From assembly GCA_013215145.1 (NCBI GenBank), contig JABSRP010000036.1, forward strand, positions 1 to 64,000: a stretch of 64,000 nt of DNA. The letters are read 5' to 3'. The translations under genes and the position numbers were made by a program. The notes beneath the pieces were generated by a model, which was given only the letters and a program-made list of their open reading frames with translations, was not told the origin of the DNA and did no database searches. This document shows positions 34,510 through 43,436 of this stretch, piece by piece. The stretch is from Pseudobacteriovorax sp. (GTDB lineage: Bacteria > Bdellovibrionota_B > Oligoflexia > Oligoflexales > Oligoflexaceae). Within the stretch, counting starts at the first letter, position 1; every line of letters starts with the position of its first letter.

Positions 34510-35850
34510 ATGAAAAGAATAATTGAAATCATAGATAGGTGTATTCACCCTAAAAATTTCCGCGACCCTATTTTACTCGCTCGGTGTCGAGTTCTGATTG
34601 GGATGGATTTCCTCGGGATTTTTGCCTTCGCTTTTCTCAGTCTATTTATTTTTGACTCTTTTCCCCCTATTACATGGATTGCCTGGCTGGCCCTGTTAGG
34701 AGCCCCTTTTATACTTCGCTTTACTGGTAATATTGTCCTGAGCGCTTTTCTTGTTATTATGCTTATCTTGGCAGTGAATATCAGTTTCTACGTCGACCAG
34801 GTTCAGGAATTTGGAATCTTTAACCCCCAAGTGCTATGGACTTGCCTGATCCTAACTGGGGGTTCATTAGTTGGTGGGATCAAGCTCGTCATACCAGCAA
34901 CAATAATCACACTAATATCCTACAACGTCATTGCCACTAACTATATAGACTCTTTGACCACAGGTAAAAAATCCACGAACCTAGTACACCTAATCGAATT
35001 CAATTTGGCACTCATGCTCATGATGGCTTGTGTTTCCCTTTTTGAATTTGTCATCCTTAAACTTGCAAAGAGATCAACGGACGCGCTACAAGCTCTCGAA
35101 ACACAAAAGCTAAAGACCATCGAGATTGCAAAACTCTCATCTCTTGGGGAAATGGCCGGCGGAATCGCTCATGAAGTTAATAACCCACTGGCCGTCATCT
35201 TGGGAAACGTCAATATTATTCAAAAAATCTTGGATGCCAATAACCCTGAACAACCGGCCGTCATTGCCGTCAGACTTTTCAAGATCACCGAGATGGTAGA
35301 TCGAATTCGAGGTATCATCACTTCACTCGGTCGCCTGTCCCACGTTTCCCAGCAGGATAATTACTCAATCGCTGCTCTTCGAGATATTGTGGAAGATGTG
35401 ACACGCATTTATGATATGAAACTCAAGAGTTTGGGGTATCGTTGGATTATTGAGATTGACCCCGCAATCCACATTTACTGCAACACAATTTCAATCGGCC
35501 AAATCCTAATAAACATCACGTCAAATGCTATCGAAGCACTTGAAAAGGACACTTGTGATGAGGGCTGGATTGCGATTCGAGCCCATCGATACCAGAATCA
35601 GGTGTTCGTCAGATGCTCTAACTCAGCCCCACCAATGGATCGCGAACTAGCATCACGAATTACTGATCCTTTTTTTACGGCTGATGGTCTCAGTCAAGGT
35701 AAAGGACTTGGTTTGAGTATCTCACAAACGATTGCCGGGCAGCATTCTGGGAAACTCGAGCTTGACTTCGAGAGTAAGGAGACTTGCTTTGTGCTGACTC
35801 TTCCCGACTATACGCACGAGGTTCCTCTTCGAATCAGAAAAATCGCGTAA
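34510..35850 (+). CDS. Membrane sensor histidine kinase
   Basis: 446 residues: an N-terminal block of about six membrane helices (residues 30-190) without a large periplasmic domain, then the dimerisation helix with phospho-acceptor His221 in GGIAHEVNNPLAVI, and an ATPase domain with N-box Asn339 (ITSNAIEAL) and G-box GKGLGLS. It would autophosphorylate and pass phosphate to a response regulator, but no regulator gene is adjacent, so it is an orphan kinase. It sits at the left border of the polysaccharide locus. The signal is presumably membrane-related. Confidence 0.92.
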   Translation: MKRIIEIIDRCIHPKNFRDPILLARCRVLIGMDFLGIFAFAFLSLFIFDSFPPITWIAWLALLGAPFILRFTGNIVLSAFLVIMLILAVNISFYVDQVQEFGIFNPQVLWTCLILTGGSLVGGIKLVIPATIITLISYNVIATNYIDSLTTGKKSTNLVHLIEFNLALMLMMACVSLFEFVILKLAKRSTDALQALETQKLKTIEIAKLSSLGEMAGGIAHEVNNPLAVILGNVNIIQKILDANNPEQPAVIAVRLFKITEMVDRIRGIITSLGRLSHVSQQDNYSIAALRDIVEDVTRIYDMKLKSLGYRWIIEIDPAIHIYCNTISIGQILINITSNAIEALEKDTCDEGWIAIRAHRYQNQVFVRCSNSAPPMDRELASRITDPFFTADGLSQGKGLGLSISQTIAGQHSGKLELDFESKETCFVLTLPDYTHEVPLRIRKIA

Positions 35851-35985
35851 CTTTTAGTACCCTAGTCGGGAATAAAGTCTCAAGGTTATTTATATCGACC
35901 TTAAGCAGAATTGTAAGGTAACTGTTAGCCAAAATAAGAGTTAAGGTACAATTATAGAGTCTGAACCTTTACCGTTTTTTTCCGA

Positions 35986-37146
35986 TTACTTTAGCTCAAA
36001 TCCCTGCAGCCTACCATCATTGGTCACAATCACAAATTCATCCTTTGAGTCACCGTCAACATCAGCCAGGAACAGTGACTGACTCGTAAAGCTTAAAGAG
36101 ACATCCCCAAGGATGGTAGCCAAAGCAATACTCTCAGAATCAGCAAAAGCTACCTGACCTAGTGAAAGGACAAAGGACCCATCCTTGATGCCCACGATAT
36201 CAGCACGCTTATCGCCATCGATATCTCCGATAAATCGTGGCATGGCCTCTTGACTAATCCAACCTTGGTCTGTGCCATAAAGAGCAAGTACTGGGCCCTG
36301 ATCAGCCACCTCTTCTTTGGGCGTAAAGCCAGCCTCTAGGTTACCAGACAACCACAACCCACGCTGGCCAAATCCAATGATATCGGCACGTGAGTCAGCG
36401 TCCACGTCAGCAAACCCTCGAGGGAAAGTATTCATATTAACCCAACCGGAGTCTGATGTTGTACCATCAGCTTCACGAGCAAAGTCATCAATTGACAGTG
36501 TACTAGCGACAAAAGAGGTACCAGTGGAAACAGCCACAAAACAACTTTCACTATGACAAGCTAAAATATCAGCTTTACCATCAGCGTTTGCATCAGCGAG
36601 AAATCGAGGGTGAATATCTTGGTTGAGATAGCTTAGGCTTGCTGATTCCCGCCCGAAATTAGATGACCATAAAACGGGTGCCTTGAATTGCTGAGCTTCA
36701 GCTAGGGCTACGAACGTCCCCTCACCACCAAACAATACAAGATCATCTTGTCCGTTGCCGTCGACATCGGCCAATGACACAGGATAGATATTAAAATCCG
36801 AACTAAGGGTTCCTGCATACCATCGAGAGTACACTAGACTGCCATCACCACTCAGTTCACTTACATATACACCATCAGCCGTGAAAGCAACAACATCATC
36901 ACCGTCAGCTGCATTGACATTACCAAACATAAACTTACTTACCGGGGGAAGGGCAATATTACCTTCAGGTGTAACCACCACGGGAATATTAGTTGGCTCT
37001 TTGCTAGGGCCTTCTTCTTCCTCGCCAGGAACTGGATCCTTGGTGGGACCTTCTTCTTCTCGATTATCCTTACTCGTTTTCTTTCCTATGCAGGCAAGAG
37101 GGATGAGTACCGCCGAGATGAGTAGTAACTTCTTTTGTAGTTTCAT
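35986..37146 (-). CDS. FG-GAP/VCBS-repeat lipoprotein
   Basis: A 386-residue lipoprotein (lipobox PLAC) with a Glu/Pro/Gly-rich linker and about six repeats carrying a Ca-binding loop: DVDGNGQDD, DANADGKAD, DVDADSRAD, DIDGDKRAD and DVDGDSKDE. These repeats build an integrin-like beta-propeller. Its start ATG overlaps the stop of the upstream glycosyltransferase gene by 4 bp, so it is the last of a three-gene coupled operon in the polysaccharide locus. A role in binding or anchoring the glycan at the surface is plausible (inference). Confidence 0.88.
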   Translation of the reverse strand: MKLQKKLLLISAVLIPLACIGKKTSKDNREEEGPTKDPVPGEEEEGPSKEPTNIPVVVTPEGNIALPPVSKFMFGNVNAADGDDVVAFTADGVYVSELSGDGSLVYSRWYAGTLSSDFNIYPVSLADVDGNGQDDLVLFGGEGTFVALAEAQQFKAPVLWSSNFGRESASLSYLNQDIHPRFLADANADGKADILACHSESCFVAVSTGTSFVASTLSIDDFAREADGTTSDSGWVNMNTFPRGFADVDADSRADIIGFGQRGLWLSGNLEAGFTPKEEVADQGPVLALYGTDQGWISQEAMPRFIGDIDGDKRADIVGIKDGSFVLSLGQVAFADSESIALATILGDVSLSFTSQSLFLADVDGDSKDEFVIVTNDGRLQGFELK

Positions 37147-38357
37147 GATTTTTCTCCACCGTCAGATATATGAGTCAATTCCAGAAAAGGGATTAGTTTG
37201 TTTTCAATCATGCTATCCATAAGGATGTGATCTTTATGATCTTCCAAAATTTGATCGCCAAGATCTTTTAAATATCTTCGACCATCTGCAACACGCAATA
37301 TGATATCGAGTAATTCATGATCGTTTTCATATAGCCATAATCGTTCGACCAAACTGGGATCCAATCCACGCAGTCCAAATTCAGTGCTAATAATAGGTAA
37401 GCCTGCAGCTAAGGCTTCAAAGTTTTTAACGTTACTGCCAGACCCTGTGGTGACTGCATTTATAGCGATATCAGCGGCTTGTAGATATGGCGTCATAGAC
37501 TCTACTCGCCCAGTAATGGTAAGGACTTCATCTTCATATGGCTCGTCGTAAACAGAACCTGCAATAACAAATCTAACTCGACTTTCGATTAGTTTTTGGT
37601 AATGGCTCCTAACAAACTCTCGGAGGAATTCTGCGGCTTTTTTATTTGGACCATAGTTAGATCCAACGAACAGTAAACATATATCCTCATCAATACCAAG
37701 AGATGTCCGTGCATGGTTATCATCTTCCAAAGTACTGGATAGTCTTTGCATACCGTTGGCAACTTCACAGACGGAATGATGCAAATTCCGATAAAACTCT
37801 GTATCAGAGGGTGCGCAGGTGATGATCCCTGCCATGCGTGCAGGCTGAGATCGTTCGACACGTTTGACTAGAGGTAGCCAGAAGATACGTTCTAAAAACT
37901 TAGCGTCTCGACTGATATCTGCTTCCACATTATGAGAGAGAACATAAGTGGATTTACCCTTGAAAAAAGCCTTTTTGTGAACAAAAGGAGAGTCAAAGAT
38001 AACAATATCTGCAGCGTCCACTAACGACTTCGTTTTGCGGCTAGCAATTATTAATGGCCAGGCAATATAGGCCCAAAGTTTTGAGTATCCAAGACGCCTA
38101 AAGATCGTCTGTGCGACACCCTGTGAAAGAGAAAGATCAACGACCTCTTCAAGCCCACCTTCTATTTGCATGATATCGAAATCTGCTTGCTTAGCTCCGC
38201 GGTCCTTATAGTTATCCGCTCGTCCCGCCAAAGCTAAGACCTTCGTATGGTAACCAGCACGAGACAAACCAAGAGCGACGTTTAGGGTTCTGTAATGCCC
38301 TCCAGAATTTGCCGGCGTCAATCTCGACGGTGTGACGATAAGGATGGACTTATTCAT
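37143..38357 (-). CDS. GT4-family glycosyltransferase
   Basis: A 404-residue retaining glycosyltransferase (GT-B fold). The N-terminal motif TPANSGGHYRTLNVALGLS binds the acceptor side. The C-terminal donor domain shows LLFVGSNYGPNKKAAEF, ESMTPYLQAADIAINAV and GSGSNVKNFEALAAGLPIIST, as in GT4 enzymes. It is cytoplasmic and would add a sugar to a lipid-linked repeat unit. Both ends overlap its neighbours by 4 bp (ATGA), giving a lipoprotein-GT-lipoprotein operon. Confidence 0.9.
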   Translation of the reverse strand: MNKSILIVTPSRLTPANSGGHYRTLNVALGLSRAGYHTKVLALAGRADNYKDRGAKQADFDIMQIEGGLEEVVDLSLSQGVAQTIFRRLGYSKLWAYIAWPLIIASRKTKSLVDAADIVIFDSPFVHKKAFFKGKSTYVLSHNVEADISRDAKFLERIFWLPLVKRVERSQPARMAGIITCAPSDTEFYRNLHHSVCEVANGMQRLSSTLEDDNHARTSLGIDEDICLLFVGSNYGPNKKAAEFLREFVRSHYQKLIESRVRFVIAGSVYDEPYEDEVLTITGRVESMTPYLQAADIAINAVTTGSGSNVKNFEALAAGLPIISTEFGLRGLDPSLVERLWLYENDHELLDIILRVADGRRYLKDLGDQILEDHKDHILMDSMIENKLIPFLELTHISDGGEKS

Positions 38358-39271
38358 GGCTGACTACTCAGTGTTCCATCGATCAAGTCGATGGAGTAAA
38401 TGGGACTCACCTCGTCTTGCTCTTGATTAGCAAACTGGTAGAAAACCTTCGTCGCTCCCGAAATATCAACCACGATGGCATCTTGAATGGCAATCCATTC
38501 CGATGGTAGCTCTCCAGATTGTCCGACAAAATCCAAGTCTGTCGCGACTTTATAAAACGCGACATCTGAGCCGAAACGGCAAAGGAACTCTTGTAAATTT
38601 CCGGAGTTTAGTGAACCGGATATCAAGACCCCGGCGAGACTTTCGCGGAAAAGGGTGATATTTCCTGTCTGGCTACCATTAAGCAGCTGATTCGTATTAA
38701 TTGTCGTTTCGAATGGTAAATAACCAGGGAAGGACGCTGTTAGATCCAAGGTGCCGCTGGGAATCTGTTCGAACCCGTAGGATCCATCCTCGGAAGATGT
38801 GGCTGTCTCTCGACCTAAAGAGATATCTGCACCATTGGCTGGAATAAGACTAACACCATCGAATAAAGTGATGCTTCCCGAAAAATCTACAGGAAAGGTT
38901 AAGACCTCATCTCCAAGATCAAAGGTCGTCCCCCAAGCAACTTGAATGGAATCACTCACTCCAAAACTAGAAGAATCCCCTGCTTGGTAATACAACTTTA
39001 TGGAAGGCGGCTCATCAGTCAGGCTAATACCTAGGTCTGATGCTGTAATCTGAACCTCGAATTGCCCCGACTCTTCGGAACGAGCACTAATAGCCACGGC
39101 ATCGTTCAGGTAGATATCGACGTTTTCAATACCGGCCCCGGTTTGGTCAACCGATCGGCCTTTGATCATAAAATCTACTGCCTTAGGGCTAAGTGAGTCG
39201 TCAGCGCTATCCAGACATGCGGATAGCAATACAGTAAGGCCTAGTAGTTTCAGCAGCTTCAGGTTCATCAT
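38354..39271 (-). CDS. Lipoprotein with carboxypeptidase-regulatory-like repeats
   Basis: A 305-residue lipoprotein (lipobox LSAC). Two CarboxypepD_reg-like beta-sandwiches are visible: IKGRSVDQTGAGIENVDIYL...GQFEVQI, and LIPANGADISLGRETATSSEDGSYGFEQIPSGTLDLTASFPGY (here the SEDGSYGFEQIPSG core). Such domains serve as carbohydrate-binding or structural modules. It is first in the three-gene operon with overlapping ATGA junctions and is divergent from the deacetylase-like gene. Confidence 0.8.
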   Translation of the reverse strand: MMNLKLLKLLGLTVLLSACLDSADDSLSPKAVDFMIKGRSVDQTGAGIENVDIYLNDAVAISARSEESGQFEVQITASDLGISLTDEPPSIKLYYQAGDSSSFGVSDSIQVAWGTTFDLGDEVLTFPVDFSGSITLFDGVSLIPANGADISLGRETATSSEDGSYGFEQIPSGTLDLTASFPGYLPFETTINTNQLLNGSQTGNITLFRESLAGVLISGSLNSGNLQEFLCRFGSDVAFYKVATDLDFVGQSGELPSEWIAIQDAIVVDISGATKVFYQFANQEQDEVSPIYSIDLIDGTLSSQP

Positions 39272-39446
39272 GTGTTTCGTTCCTTACAAATACAGAGACA
39301 ACGTAAGATATAGTGCAAGTCCGGGGCCAGAATGCTGCCTTGCAGAAAGATTCTTTTCCATATAAATTTGAAGACTTATGGTAAAGAGGCTAAAATGTAG
39401 GGTGGATGTGTGTCAAAAATCTCGTCAACCGAATGGGAAGATCACC

Positions 39447-40229
39447 ATGTATCTAAGAGTCTTTACAGCGGTATTTTTAAGCGGATGTTCAAGTATCTCC
39501 ACTGATGATCAGTGCGTTACTGACGCTCCAGGACTAGCCAAGACGCTTATCTCTAACGAGACTCTCCCTAGCCAGCAAGTGGTTCTTTCGTTTTATGGAG
39601 ATGTTTACGAGGACATCGAAGCTCTCGGAGAGACCCTTCGGTCGAATGGCATCTCCTCAGCATTTTTTCTAAGAGGGTCAAGTATTGAGAGTAACGAAGC
39701 CGAGATCAAGGGGCTGGTTAGTCAAGGCCATCTTATTGCTAATCAAGGGTACTCGGGCAACCCACTCACGTCGTTATCGGATCCATCATCGGATGTTAGG
39801 CTAGCGGATGCATTGATTACCCCGTACATCAAAAATAATAGCTTTCTGTTCAAGGCCCCTCAAAATGCGTTCACCACAGACATCATTGATCATTTAAATC
39901 AAAGTGGACTGAGTAAGTATGCAGGCCCGATAGCCTTTGAAAACGATGAGGGCTTGGACCTCGCATGCTGGGAGCAAGGAATCTCTGTGGAAGACTGTTC
40001 CAGTACCTTTATCACGTTGATCGATAATTCGGATGGTGCTCACATCGGCTTATCTTTGGATCATCCCAATACCGCCGATTTAGCTATTAGTATAGTGGCA
40101 TCAGCAAGAATTGCAGGATATTCCTTCGTTACTATTTTTGGTGTTCCTGATATCGTTGTCGCCGCTACCTCCAATGGGGCGACTCCCACACAAGACCCAC
40201 CTGCAGAAACCTGCGACGATTATAGCTAA
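39447..40229 (+). CDS. Lipoprotein with a degenerate polysaccharide-deacetylase domain
   Basis: 260 residues from the ATG at 39447 (GGAAG upstream), with lipobox FLSGC. The order VVLSFYGDVYED, ETLRSNGISSAFFLRG, IKGLVSQGHLIANQGYSGNPLTSL matches the NodB fold, but the TFDDG motif has become SFYGD and the HxxxH zinc site is ANQGYSGNP. The catalytic Asp and His are therefore lost, and the protein may bind glycan rather than deacetylate it (inference). It lies in the EPS locus. Confidence 0.75.
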   Translation: MYLRVFTAVFLSGCSSISTDDQCVTDAPGLAKTLISNETLPSQQVVLSFYGDVYEDIEALGETLRSNGISSAFFLRGSSIESNEAEIKGLVSQGHLIANQGYSGNPLTSLSDPSSDVRLADALITPYIKNNSFLFKAPQNAFTTDIIDHLNQSGLSKYAGPIAFENDEGLDLACWEQGISVEDCSSTFITLIDNSDGAHIGLSLDHPNTADLAISIVASARIAGYSFVTIFGVPDIVVAATSNGATPTQDPPAETCDDYS

Positions 40230-40233
40230 GGGT

Positions 40234-41691
40234 CTATTTCTGTGCCCGATAGTGATTCAAAAATTTCAAAATAATATCTCGTTGCGAAACAAACGCTAGG
40301 GTTATACTGATCAGGATAATCAGGAGAAACAGGGCACCCCGTAGCCATGGACTCAAATCAGGTTGAATGATCAAAAAGTAACTCACTAAACCAGCACCAA
40401 GGAAAGTGATTAAAGACAAAATCACATTTTTCCACGTTAGGATTTTTAGGGGAGTAATATATAGCAGAGCGGCAAATACGAACACCTCTGCAACTATTGT
40501 TGTGATACTAGCACCAATACCACCACCACCCTGAGCAAAGAGTTTTAAGCCCCAAGGGATCATGTAAATGTTCAGCAAGGCGTTCAAACCCAAGCTAATA
40601 GACGTCACCACTATCATGCCTTTTCCAGAACTGATGAGGTTGAGGATTAACGACAGGAAAACGTTCATGTACGTGAAAAGAATCACTGGCGCTAGGAGAA
40701 TCACTGAGTTGACGGCAGGTTGAAAAGGCTGACCAAAAAGTAGCGGGACGATCTCAAAGGAAAAAAGAGCCATACCTGCCGACAACAACCAAGATAAAAA
40801 AATCAAAGCCCAGTAAATCCTTTGGACAAACTCAAGAAAGGCTTCCTCCCCAAGGGAACTTTGCTTGGAAAGAAGCGGCATAATCACCGACTGCAAGAGG
40901 GGTACGATCATCATAAATATACCTTTTAACTGCTGTGATGATCCATACCAACCAACTTCCTCATGGGTACCAAAATGCTCCAACATGGTAATATCGATGT
41001 TTCCATAGAAAGACAAGAGTGCACTATTGATAAAGAAAGGCAGACCCACAATAATAAACTGCTTGCAATGGCTCCAGCGAAACTCCGATTGCTGCCATCC
41101 TAGACTAAAGGACTTCCCCAGATAAAAGGCAAAGGTTATGAATTGACTTAAGACAAACATCAAAGATACTAAGAGCAAATCTGGATGTAAGAGCAGACTA
41201 AGACAAACCAGAGACACTTGACCAACTTTATGTTGAATATCCATACGACTTACAAAATTAACTTGATCTGCGGCAATAAAGATTGGTTTGAGAATATCTT
41301 TGGTTAAAACATGAAAGGCTTGAAATACACCAACACAAAGGATGATAGGAAGAAAACCTGTTTTGTCTCCGAGAAAATATACATAGCCAGTATAAAAGAG
41401 GTACAAAACCACAGCGAAGCACAACATAAAAACTAAAATGCTGCGATAGTAAACAAATATTTTTTGAGGATCCGGAGGGATCACTCGATTAACGAAGGTA
41501 TGAACTCCGAGAGGCAGAAAGGTGAAAAAGATAAAACTGAGGCTATCTGCGAAATAAAATAGCCCAATATTCTCGACACCCAATGCTCGTGGCATATACG
41601 CCTTAAGAAAAACCCCTAAACTCATTGAAATGAATAACGAAACCCCCAACTTTCCAAGATTCGCTAAAAGAACTTTATATAAAGAAGTCAT
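40234..41691 (-). CDS. wzx: Wzx-type polysaccharide flippase
   Basis: A 485-residue inner-membrane protein with about 12-14 predicted helices and the MVF/PST-type N-terminus (LANLGKLGVSLFISMSLGVFLKAYMPRALGVENIGLFYF). It would flip undecaprenyl-linked repeat units to the periplasm. Glycosyltransferases, Wzy and exporters nearby support the assignment. A small stem (CCCCTA/TAGGGG) lies upstream at 41715-41736. Convergent with the deacetylase-like gene. Confidence 0.9.
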   Translation of the reverse strand: MTSLYKVLLANLGKLGVSLFISMSLGVFLKAYMPRALGVENIGLFYFADSLSFIFFTFLPLGVHTFVNRVIPPDPQKIFVYYRSILVFMLCFAVVLYLFYTGYVYFLGDKTGFLPIILCVGVFQAFHVLTKDILKPIFIAADQVNFVSRMDIQHKVGQVSLVCLSLLLHPDLLLVSLMFVLSQFITFAFYLGKSFSLGWQQSEFRWSHCKQFIIVGLPFFINSALLSFYGNIDITMLEHFGTHEEVGWYGSSQQLKGIFMMIVPLLQSVIMPLLSKQSSLGEEAFLEFVQRIYWALIFLSWLLSAGMALFSFEIVPLLFGQPFQPAVNSVILLAPVILFTYMNVFLSLILNLISSGKGMIVVTSISLGLNALLNIYMIPWGLKLFAQGGGGIGASITTIVAEVFVFAALLYITPLKILTWKNVILSLITFLGAGLVSYFLIIQPDLSPWLRGALFLLIILISITLAFVSQRDIILKFLNHYRAQK

Positions 41692-41867
41692 CGATAGTCC
41701 TAGTCGTAGAGGTCCCCCTATTGGGATAATTAGGGGCAGATAATTATTTGTTCTTCTAGTTTATCTGGTATCCTAATAAAATCTACCTAGTTGCTAAAAA
41801 TAAGGAAACTATAGTGATTGGTATTCGAGGCCAACTAAACCCAAGCGGTTCTCCGAGGAGACGAGGG

Positions 41868-43436
41868 ATGAGCCTTCTGCATCAGGCGGTAACCACAGTG
41901 TCTCGACTTAAAATCATTGCATTCATGACTTGCTTTACATGGCAGGCAACCAGCCTAGCGAACACCGCTCTTAAATGCCAAGAAAAGAACATACAGTCAT
42001 TTATCAACGGTGCACAGAAAGAGCTGCCCGAAACCCTAGAACTTGCTTTGGATTATGCCAGATGTCCTGACATGATGACCCGAGAACGAGCCGTGTATTG
42101 GGGAATCTATTATTTAGAGCAGAGTGGGCGCACAAACGAAGCATCGAAACTCATCAATCGTGCGTTTCCTTTCACCAACGCCAAATCTGGCAAAACTCTG
42201 ACTTTGTATAAAGCTCGCAGGGGGCAATGGCAAGATCTAAAGAAAGCCCTCGATACAGCTGATCGTGCATTTGAATCTGACACAGAAGCCTACGCAACTC
42301 TGGCAAGAGGCTCCATGTACAATCACCAATTTCAGCAGGCAACTGAAGCTTATGAGGCTTATTTGAGGGTTAATCCAGGTAATATCAATGTTGATATCGA
42401 ATACCTTTATGCCCTTTTGTGGGCCAAACGCTGGCAAGAAGCCGAGTCACGAATTACTATCTTGAGATCCTACTCAACGACCCCACATATGGAAGGTTCG
42501 TTGTTTAACGCGGAAAACAAAGTCTTAGCTATCAAAGAAGCCCTCGGTGTTGACAAAAACAGCACAGATCAAGTTTTAGGCGGTCAAATAGCAGCTGTAT
42601 TTACTAGCAAAAACTATGGAACCGGCTCTTTTCAACAAAATTTTTCGCTCTTATACCAAAATCTTATTGGAGTTGGCATTGTTCACCGCCGCCTGCAGTC
42701 TCATTTCGATGATGTGGATCAGGAGGGTTTGGAGTTCCTACTAACCGGAAGCACAGGGGTTTCTGGCTTTCAAATCAACACTCAATTAGCTTTCTTCTCC
42801 ATTATTGATAAGTCAGTATACGGCGAATTTGGCATAGGATGGCTGCAGAAAAATTATGCGATTGAAGTCGGCTTTCGCCATTTCCCCACCAGCTTCAAAG
42901 AGCCCATTCCTGAGGAGTTTATTGATCAAATGAGTCAACAGCTCTATCTCGACTTCAACTGGAAGCACCTTTTTACCTATCAAGGGATCCTAGAAAGAGA
43001 GCTAGATTACAGCCTTTACGAGACTCACAATTTCGCCTTACAAATCCCGATTTTGTGGCAAGACGTCACTCAGGGCCTGTTCTTTTTGATTCCCCTAGAA
43101 TTCAGAAACCACCCAAAACAAAGCCCATTCTTCAAAACAGAGCCTTTCAATCTGTACGGCGCCGGTGGACTCCGCTATAAAGCCTTACTAAGGTCAGGTC
43201 TAGATGTTGATGTCGCGGCAAGCTCAGGACTTACGTACAGGAATCGGCGTAACGATGAAAATAGCTATCGCAATCTGCTAACAAGCAGGGTAAATATATC
43301 GCTAATCTATGCAAGTAACTCTAGCCTAAAATGGACAGCAAATGCCGATCTATTCTTTATCGAAAGAGATATTGATGATGTAAAAGAAAATCGTTCGGAT
43401 TTCTCCCTAGGAATTATTTTTGTTCCTAGGAGCTGA
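41868..43436 (+). CDS. TPR/beta-barrel outer-membrane protein of the EPS locus
   Basis: 522 residues from the ATG at 41868 (GGAG upstream); the GTG at 41814 with AAGGA is an equally plausible start. A signal peptide ends near TSLANT. Residues about 60-230 contain tetratricopeptide-like helices (AYATLARGSMYNHQFQQATEAYEAYL, one TPR unit). From about 260 the sequence alternates in amphipathic strands with aromatic girdles (LSFFS, FGIGWLQKNYAIEVGF) to a C-terminal ...SLGIIFVPRS, as in outer-membrane barrels. The plan recalls PgaA/AlgK-AlgE exporters; possibly the secretion pore. Confidence 0.7.
   Translation: MSLLHQAVTTVSRLKIIAFMTCFTWQATSLANTALKCQEKNIQSFINGAQKELPETLELALDYARCPDMMTRERAVYWGIYYLEQSGRTNEASKLINRAFPFTNAKSGKTLTLYKARRGQWQDLKKALDTADRAFESDTEAYATLARGSMYNHQFQQATEAYEAYLRVNPGNINVDIEYLYALLWAKRWQEAESRITILRSYSTTPHMEGSLFNAENKVLAIKEALGVDKNSTDQVLGGQIAAVFTSKNYGTGSFQQNFSLLYQNLIGVGIVHRRLQSHFDDVDQEGLEFLLTGSTGVSGFQINTQLAFFSIIDKSVYGEFGIGWLQKNYAIEVGFRHFPTSFKEPIPEEFIDQMSQQLYLDFNWKHLFTYQGILERELDYSLYETHNFALQIPILWQDVTQGLFFLIPLEFRNHPKQSPFFKTEPFNLYGAGGLRYKALLRSGLDVDVAASSGLTYRNRRNDENSYRNLLTSRVNISLIYASNSSLKWTANADLFFIERDIDDVKENRSDFSLGIIFVPRS

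Noticed and set aside
41715..41736. Stem CCCCTA/TAGGGG before the flippase gene as a terminator
   Set aside because: No T run follows on either strand and no gene ends here; it is left as an unassigned small stem.
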